From JBQTII01 sp052387905 (lineage in GTDB: Bacteria > Actinomycetota > Actinomycetes > Sporichthyales > Sporichthyaceae), in the NCBI GenBank assembly GCA_052387905.1, contig JBQTIR010000001.1, positions 6,809-70,808 of the forward strand: a DNA stretch of 64,000 nucleotides. The letters run 5' to 3'. Positions 59,174 through 64,000 of this stretch are shown piece after piece. The notes beneath the pieces are model-generated. The model had not been told where the DNA came from. It saw nothing but the letters and a program-made list of their open reading frames with translations, and searched no databases. Position 1 is the first letter of the stretch, and every line of letters starts with the position of its first letter. The translations under genes were made by a program, and so were the position numbers.

Positions 59174-59918
59174 ACGAGGCGAAAACGATTCTGTAGGTTG
59201 TTCAACAATTAGTCAAGAAGGATTTTATCGTGGATATCACCCGCGGGCTTGCGCACCTGATTGGGAACAGAAATCTATTCATGTTCGCCTGATTCGCCCT
59301 GCGTTTTTCTGGACCTCGGCGAACCTCAAGGGGGGCGAACCTCAACGCGGGCGACGCAATCCCCGAGGCCCCCGCCGGCTGCCGCGGAACAGGGACCGCA
59401 CGATTCCCGGCGACCCCTGCGTGCGTCGATGCCGACCCGGCAGCGCGGTGGGTACAGGGCTGGCGCTCCAGCCCGTCTCGCCTGAACCCACGGCGCGGAG
59501 ATCCAGGTCCGGCCCGGCTTGCTGGGGCTGGTGCGCGTGCTGATGTCGACCACGAGTCTCGTTGCCTTGAGCTCAGGGACAGAGGGGAGTTGACCCAAGC
59601 GGCGAGGGGCGCGAGGTCCGGACGGAGCCACACACGCTGGAAGATCATCTTGTCACACTGTGCGTGCCGCGCGAGCGTGGCGCCACCCTGTCCAGGGGCC
59701 GTTGACCGAGCACGTCAGCAGGGAATCGACCCGTCTCGCAGGGTTTGGCCCGTTCACGTGGGGTATCTGATTCGTGCGCCCGCGGGCATGAGCACGACCA
59801 GACGGTGTCGGGCTCACCACGTCGCCGCAATTCTGAGCTCCCTGGACCCCGGCGCTCTCGAAGCCAGGCGTCGGGTGAAGGTCCGGGGCGCTATCGCGTC
59901 AAGACGCGGGGGTAGAGC
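59174..59918. other. Gene-poor region before the GAF-ANTAR genes
   Basis: About 745 bases without a convincing coding frame. The first 120 bases are notably AT-rich for this genome (TTGTTCAACAATTAGTCAAG near 59197-59217) and may contain the promoter of the collagen-like gene. A short repeat, GGCGAACCTCAA, occurs twice near 59316-59345. The rest has no feature I can name; the minus-strand frame at 59202-59648 looks non-coding. Confidence 0.5.
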
Positions 59919-60686
59919 ATGGGCGTTGTCAGTCAACGGGGCCGGGAAGGTGCCGTCAGTTCAGCGTTCGTGGCGATTTCGAGGTCGCTGACGACGAGTT
60001 ACGACGTGTTGGAGATGTACACCACTCTCACCACAATGTGCGCCCAGATTCTCGACGTGGATTCGGTAGGTCTATTGGTCGCGGACGATCGTGGCTCCTT
60101 GGCCGTGGTGGCGGCCTCCAGCGAGCACACCAAGAAATTGGAGCTCTTTCAGCTCCAATGTGAACAGGGCCCGTGCCTGGACTGCTACCGCACCGGCGTT
60201 CCGGTCGCCGTGCCCGACCTTGCGCACAGTGCAGCGCTGTGGCCGAAGTTCGTCCCGACCGCCGTCGAAGCGGGGTTCGCTTCCGTGCACGCGACACCCA
60301 TGGCCTTGCACGGCACCATATTGGGTGCACTCGGATTGTTCGGGTCCCGGCCAGGCATCCTCAACGGCGACGACCTCGCCCTGGCGCAGGCTTTCACGGA
60401 CGTCGCCGCCGTGGCGCTCGTCGCAGCGAAGGCGGGTGCTAACGCGGGTCTGGTCAACGCCCAACTGCAGACCGCCCTCACCAGTCGCATCAGTCTCGAG
60501 CAGGCCAAGGGCATCGTGGCCGAGCACGGCGCGCTGACGATGGATCAATCCTTCGCCACCCTTCGTCGCTACTCGCGGGACCGCAACGTGCGCCTGAGCG
60601 ATCTCGCTCATCAGGTCGTGACCCGCGAGCTGCGGCCGGATCTGCTGATCACCCACGCGCGAGCCAAGGGTGTGCTGACCGGTTAG
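59919..60686 (+). CDS. GAF-ANTAR regulator (1 of 3)
   Basis: A 255-residue RNA-binding antiterminator-type regulator: GAF domain (about 20-165, VDSVGLLVADDRGSLAVVAAS with EQGPCLDCYRTG) and a C-terminal ANTAR domain (LTSRISLEQAKGIVAEHG, then FATLRRYSRDRNVRLSDLAHQVV). ANTAR proteins bind paired RNA stem-loops near terminators. ATG 59919. The GAF Cys-x-x-Cys-like EQGPCLDC repeats in gene 3 of the set. Signal unknown. Confidence 0.9.
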   Translation: MGVVSQRGREGAVSSAFVAISRSLTTSYDVLEMYTTLTTMCAQILDVDSVGLLVADDRGSLAVVAASSEHTKKLELFQLQCEQGPCLDCYRTGVPVAVPDLAHSAALWPKFVPTAVEAGFASVHATPMALHGTILGALGLFGSRPGILNGDDLALAQAFTDVAAVALVAAKAGANAGLVNAQLQTALTSRISLEQAKGIVAEHGALTMDQSFATLRRYSRDRNVRLSDLAHQVVTRELRPDLLITHARAKGVLTG

Positions 60687-60913
60687 ACGACTGCGCGAGG
60701 GGTTCCTCACACGTGGACCAGAAGCTGCTTCCGTGCGATGCTCGTCATCTCTGCGGTCCTGGATCTGTCCGGACGATGCGCACCCTCGCCGCGATTCGCT
60801 CCCACGACGGCGGGCCCCATGACAGATCTTCCGAGATTGTCCGGCTCGATCGCCACGCGCCCATGATCGACGAACGGGGGTACATGCACCCGCCCGTGTC
60901 CGTAGGAGGCGAG

Positions 60914-61765
60914 ATGGTCCACCATGCCGATAGTGACGGACCGTCGGAAATTGTCGACCCGGACACCATCCCGGTCGCGCTCGACGAGATCGACCACCCG
61001 CCGGCGCCGAGCGGTTTCGACCGCGTCGCGCAGGCGGTTGCAGCGCGAGCGCAGGAGCTCGGGGTCGAGGTCAACGGGAGCCTGTTGTGCGGGACGGCCC
61101 TGGTCCAGCTGGGCGTCAGCGCCGCAGCGGTCTCGGTCCCCGGCGGCCTGGTGAGCGCTCAGACGGTCGCAGTCGCCGGGGATCGCGCACGAGAACTCGA
61201 AGAACTTCAGGTCACCCTGGGCGAGGGCCCGTCCCGCGACGGCCTGCTCCACGGATCCGCCGTGATGGTCGACGACCTCACGGCTCCGGAGCAGCAGACC
61301 CGGTGGCCGCTCTACGCGGCGTCGGCGGTGGACCGGGGCATGCTGGCCCAGTACGTGCTGCCGATGCAGGTCGGCGCTGCTCGGCTCGGCGTCTTCGTGC
61401 TCTACGCGGACCACCGGGGGGCGCTCGACGCCGCAGCGTGGGGCGAGGCGCGGATCTTCGCGGGCCTGGCACTGGAATGGCTGCTCGATACCGTCACCGC
61501 CGGGGTGGACACCGGTGGTGATCCGGACCGCAGACGGCAGGGCTTCCTCGACGACCGCCCGGAGATCCATCAGGCCACCGGCATGGTGTCGATCCAACTC
61601 GGGGTGGACCTGGGCACCGCCCTGCTGCGACTGCGCGCACGGGCGTTCGCCGAGGACAGGCTGCTCTCGGACCTGTCGGCAGACATCGTCGCGCGCAGAA
61701 TCCGATTTCGACCTGATGACGGGTTGGCCACCCAGGGCGGCAACTACGACGAGGAGACCTCATGA
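60914..61765 (+). CDS. GAF-ANTAR-like regulator (2 of 3)
   Basis: A 283-residue GAF protein with a diverged ANTAR (HQATGMVSIQLGVDLGTALLRLRARA). It lacks the CxxC-like GPCLxC motif of its neighbours and reads GEGPSRDGLL instead. ATG 60914 is chosen for AGGAGG at 60904-60909; the frame opens 200 bases earlier. Its stop overlaps the start of the third gene as ATGA (61762-61765), so genes 2 and 3 are coupled. Confidence 0.85.
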   Translation: MVHHADSDGPSEIVDPDTIPVALDEIDHPPAPSGFDRVAQAVAARAQELGVEVNGSLLCGTALVQLGVSAAAVSVPGGLVSAQTVAVAGDRARELEELQVTLGEGPSRDGLLHGSAVMVDDLTAPEQQTRWPLYAASAVDRGMLAQYVLPMQVGAARLGVFVLYADHRGALDAAAWGEARIFAGLALEWLLDTVTAGVDTGGDPDRRRQGFLDDRPEIHQATGMVSIQLGVDLGTALLRLRARAFAEDRLLSDLSADIVARRIRFRPDDGLATQGGNYDEETS

Positions 61766-62571
61766 CTGGGCGGCACGGAACCCCCCGGACCGGTGTACGC
61801 GGGGCACGCGAGTCGATCGATCCTGGTCGCGAGCAGCGTCTGGCCGACACGTTCACCGCATTGGCCGACACCTTGGTCGAGAGCTTCGATCTGGTCGAGT
61901 TCCTGTACATGTTGGTGGAGCGTTGCGTCGAGTTCGTCGACGTTTCCGCCGTCGGGTTGATGTTCGGCGACGAGCGTGGACAGCTGCGGGTTGCTGCATC
62001 CTCCAGCGAAGAGACCCGCCTGCTGGAGCTCTTCCAGTTGCAGAACAACCAGGGCCCGTGCCTGGAGTGCTTCCGCACCGGCGAGCCGGTCGAGGAACGT
62101 GACCTGACGACGGCCGGTGAGCGATGGCCGGTCTTCGCGCCTGAGGCCGTCGCTGCCGGGTTCCGCACGGTGCACGCCGTGCCGATGCGCCTGCGGGAGA
62201 TCACCGTCGGGTCGTTGAACTTGTTCCATCGCCAGCCGGACGCACTGCCGACCTCTGCCACCCGGCTTGCCCAGTCGTTGGTCGATGTGGCGACGATCGG
62301 ATTGATCCAGGTGGACAGGTCGCGCGGCCGGGAGGTGCTGACCCGCCAGCTGCAGGCTGCCCTCGACTCGCGCATCGTGCTCGAGCAGGCCAAGGGCATC
62401 GTGTCCGAACTGCGCGAGATCACGCCGGTCGAAGCGTTGTCCGTGCTCCGCGAGTACGCCCGCTCCCAGGATGTCCGCCTGACCGCGCTGGCACACGCGG
62501 TCATCGATGGCGACCCGCTCACCACCTCGCTGGTTGCCCCGGACTCGACCCGGATCGGACGGCTGCGGTGA
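61762..62571 (+). CDS. GAF-ANTAR regulator (3 of 3)
   Basis: A 269-residue paralogue of gene 1: GAF with VDVSAVGLMFGDERGQLRV and NQGPCLECFRTG, ANTAR with LDSRIVLEQAKGIVSELREITP. The ANTAR fold gives RNA binding, so transcription antitermination of unknown targets is expected. The near-identical GPCLxC segment in genes 1 and 3 suggests gene duplication with gene 2 diverging. The ATG overlaps gene 2 by 4 bases. Confidence 0.9.
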   Translation: MTGRHGTPRTGVRGARESIDPGREQRLADTFTALADTLVESFDLVEFLYMLVERCVEFVDVSAVGLMFGDERGQLRVAASSSEETRLLELFQLQNNQGPCLECFRTGEPVEERDLTTAGERWPVFAPEAVAAGFRTVHAVPMRLREITVGSLNLFHRQPDALPTSATRLAQSLVDVATIGLIQVDRSRGREVLTRQLQAALDSRIVLEQAKGIVSELREITPVEALSVLREYARSQDVRLTALAHAVIDGDPLTTSLVAPDSTRIGRLR

Positions 62572-62672
62572 CCACGCCCGTCTACGTCATCACCGTGTTC
62601 GTCGGCACTGGGAGGCAATCCCGCTGACCGGCTTTGCGGTCAAAGACCACCCCCTGTGAAAGGCGCGCCACC

Positions 62673-63008
62673 ATGTCGCAGAAATCCTCGCTGACCGCCC
62701 TCGCCCGAGAGCAGCTCAAGCTGGCCGCTGCCGCCGCCAGCGGCCGCAGCGCGCACACCGTGTTCGGCGGCCACGAACACGTCCTGCACCAGACCCTGAT
62801 CGCCATCGCCGCCGGCCACGGTCTCGACGAGCACGAGAGCCCGGGGGACGCCACCGTGCACGTCCTGCACGGACGCGTACGCCTTCGGGCCGGCGAGGAT
62901 GCGTGGGAGGGCTCGGCCGGGGATCTGCTCATCGTGCCCGGCGTCCGGCATGCCCTCGAAGCGCTCGAGGATTGCGCCGTCCTGCTTACCGTCGGCAAGC
63001 GCAATTGA
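62673..63008 (+). CDS. Small cupin-domain protein
   Basis: A 111-residue single cupin barrel: HVLHQTLIAIAAGHGLDEHESPGDATVHVLHGRVRLRAGED and GDLLIVPGVRHALEALEDCAVLL. Metal-ligand His residues are partly replaced (EHES), so it may bind metal weakly or just a small ligand. It follows the ANTAR genes on the same strand with about 100 bases between. Confidence 0.85.
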   Translation: MSQKSSLTALAREQLKLAAAAASGRSAHTVFGGHEHVLHQTLIAIAAGHGLDEHESPGDATVHVLHGRVRLRAGEDAWEGSAGDLLIVPGVRHALEALEDCAVLLTVGKRN

Positions 63009-63118
63009 GGGATGCCGGTAGTTACCCCGCCGGGACCAGCTGCCCTTGACCGGACTGGTCGCGGCGTGCAGTCTGTCGTGAGGAGATTGTCCCGGGACCC
63101 CGGATGACCTTGACGTGA

Positions 63119-63451
63119 ATACTCCGTCAACGCCCGGGAGAGACCATCGCCGCCATCCCAGCACTCACGGTCCGAGTCCTCAAGGATCTGACTCGGACCC
63201 TGCTACCAGGACCTGTCGATGCCAGGCGGGTCCCCACCCTCGCCTTGCACACCCTGAGCGCCCGCACGATCGCGGGATCTCGGAGCAACGCACGGCGCCG
63301 GCTGTGGGAGTTGAGACAGGACCACGAGGTTCGGCTGGTCACCCGTACCGGTCCCCCGGGCGTCGAGCCACCCGGCGCCGAGCTCGGTGCCGTGCACCGG
63401 GCGCTGCCCTTCGCGGCGGTGATCGGTGCAGGTTCCGACGCTCACCGCTGA
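63119..63451 (+). CDS. Doubtful small frame after cupin gene
   Basis: An open frame from just after the stop at 63116-63118 reads ALTVRVLKDLTRTLLPGP and SNARRRLWELRQDHEVRL. It has protein-like composition, but no ATG or GTG with a ribosome site is present; a TTG at 63245 would give 68 residues. It may be a real small gene or the remnant of one. It overlaps the start of the next possible gene by 26 bases. Confidence 0.25.
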   Translation: MLRQRPGETIAAIPALTVRVLKDLTRTLLPGPVDARRVPTLALHTLSARTIAGSRSNARRRLWELRQDHEVRLVTRTGPPGVEPPGAELGAVHRALPFAAVIGAGSDAHR

Positions 63452-63689
63452 AGCACGTCTGTTCCTGGTGCTGGCAGCCGATTACCCCAGCCTGCCGAGC
63501 AGCACGCTGCTCGACGCGATCGCGCACTACACCCACGCGCTCGGCCTGCACGGGGACGACCCGTGGACACGGGCGATGGTGGACCTCGCCATCCGCGGGC
63601 GCCTCGCCGAGGAGTCGCCGACCGCGGTCGGCACCGCAGCGGCACCTGAGGGTGCGGGCCACGCCGCACTCGGCGCAGCAGCGCGATGA
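63426..63689 (+). CDS. Small hypothetical protein, 87 aa
   Basis: Starts GTG 63426; the product (LTAEARLFLVLAADYPSLPS, then LHGDDPWTRAMVDLAIRGRLAEE) is helical and soluble, with normal coding composition. No family recognised and no strong ribosome site. Confidence 0.35.
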   Translation: MQVPTLTAEARLFLVLAADYPSLPSSTLLDAIAHYTHALGLHGDDPWTRAMVDLAIRGRLAEESPTAVGTAAAPEGAGHAALGAAAR

Positions 63690-63773
63690 GCCGGCGTGGG
63701 TCCCTCAGCAATCCTGCCCGAGCCCTACCGCGGGACGGGTCGAGGTGGGGCACTCGCGACCGAGGTCATGCGA

Positions 63774-64000
63774 TCAGTTCAGGGTCCGCGGTCGAGCTCG
63801 GCAGGTAGGCCTTCGCGGAGAAGTTTCCAGTGTGCGTTGCGTTGGGGTCGTTGGAGCGGGTCCAGCCAGGGCGGGGGGGATCAGTTCTGGGTGAGCGTCA
63901 GATCCGAGTCGGATCTGCCAGCCGTGGTGGTGAATTTGGTCGTGGTGGAAATCGCAGACCAACGCGGTGTTCGCCAGCGAAGTCTCCCCGCCGTCGGCCC
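63774..64000 (-). CDS. HNH endonuclease (DUF222-type), 3' end, runs off window
   Basis: Reading into the right edge in frame gives DGGETSLANTALVCDFHHD then QIHHHGWQIRL, the conserved HNH core: His pair plus following GW. This is the C-terminal HNH domain of a DUF222/HNH protein, many copies of which lie in actinobacterial genomes. The stop is at 63774; the start is beyond base 64000. Bases 63690-63773 hold no visible gene. Confidence 0.75.
   Translation of the reverse strand, partial: ADGGETSLANTALVCDFHHDQIHHHGWQIRLGSDAHPELIPPALAGPAPTTPTQRTLETSPRRPTCRARPRTLN

Noticed and set aside
59202..59648. 148-residue minus-strand frame upstream of the collagen-like gene
   Set aside because: Composition is Arg/Ser/Ala-rich with no domain; AT-rich end is more likely promoter.
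1..64000. CRISPR arrays, IS elements, rRNA genes
   Set aside because: Looked for regular spaced repeats, transposase motifs and rRNA sequence; none seen.

Overview
The window is high-GC actinobacterial chromosome with GTG and occasional CTG starts, densely packed and mostly on the minus strand. Gene content and order (pmt, rsmI, metG, tatD, rpf, rsmA, ispE, then pth, rplY, prs, glmU, a TetR gene, mfd, mazG, an LpqU-like protein, eno, ftsB, DUF501, ppx) resemble, from memory, the Mycobacterium tuberculosis Rv1002c-Rv1026 neighbourhood, with local rearrangement. The genus cannot be fixed by eye.

Layout. 1-3060: a TerD gene whose frame continues past an in-frame TGA into a nuclease-like region running off the left edge, then two small unknown genes. 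3061-16153: a 13.1-kb integrated element bounded by 56-bp direct repeats that copy the 3' end of tRNA-Leu(TAA). It carries a toxin-antitoxin-like pair, two regulator/efflux modules (TetR with MFS, TetR with MMPL), a frameshifted MobF relaxase-helicase, an excisionase and a tyrosine integrase next to the intact tRNA. Paired 12-bp-spaced repeats lie just inside both ends and look like integrase arm sites. 16299-28548: housekeeping block on the minus strand (mfd, SurA-like lipoprotein, mazG, a LicD-methyltransferase fusion, eno, ftsB, DUF501, ppx, udgB) preceded by a transglycosylase-like gene. 28729-31361: a three-gene cassette with 4-nt overlaps (WXG100-like protein, frameshifted WXG-like large protein, lipoprotein) that looks like a type VII secretion-linked module. 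31398-35416: pth, rplY, prs, glmU and tRNA-Gln. 35431-38207: fatty-acid desaturase with a TetR regulator, DUF4383, and MarR, with clear palindromic operators. 39390-48549: ABC-F ATPase, ispE, rsmA, rpf, tatD, metG, rsmI. 48677-53932, plus strand: protein O-mannosyltransferase, a hydrolase/degenerate AMP-binding fusion, a PAP2 enzyme and cold-shock protein. 54024-59109: membrane protein divergent from two GAF-LuxR regulators, a flavodoxin-like reductase and a collagen-like secreted protein. 59919-64000: three GAF-ANTAR genes, a small cupin, doubtful small frames, and the 3' part of an HNH endonuclease gene running off the right edge.

How it fits together. The core supplies translation (metG, pth, rplY, rsmA, rsmI, two tRNAs), cell-envelope precursors and remodelling (glmU, ispE, pmt, rpf, LpqU-like), central metabolism (eno, prs) and DNA repair (mfd, udgB). 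The element and the secretion-like cassette are the accessory parts. Several genes are broken by single-base changes (TerD fusion, relaxase-helicase, WXG-like protein, AMP-binding domain), so either decay or assembly error is worth separating. The least ordinary architectures are the LicD-methyltransferase fusion, the MMPL protein with a secreted beta-rich tail, the TerD-nuclease fusion and the WXG/lipoprotein cassette.
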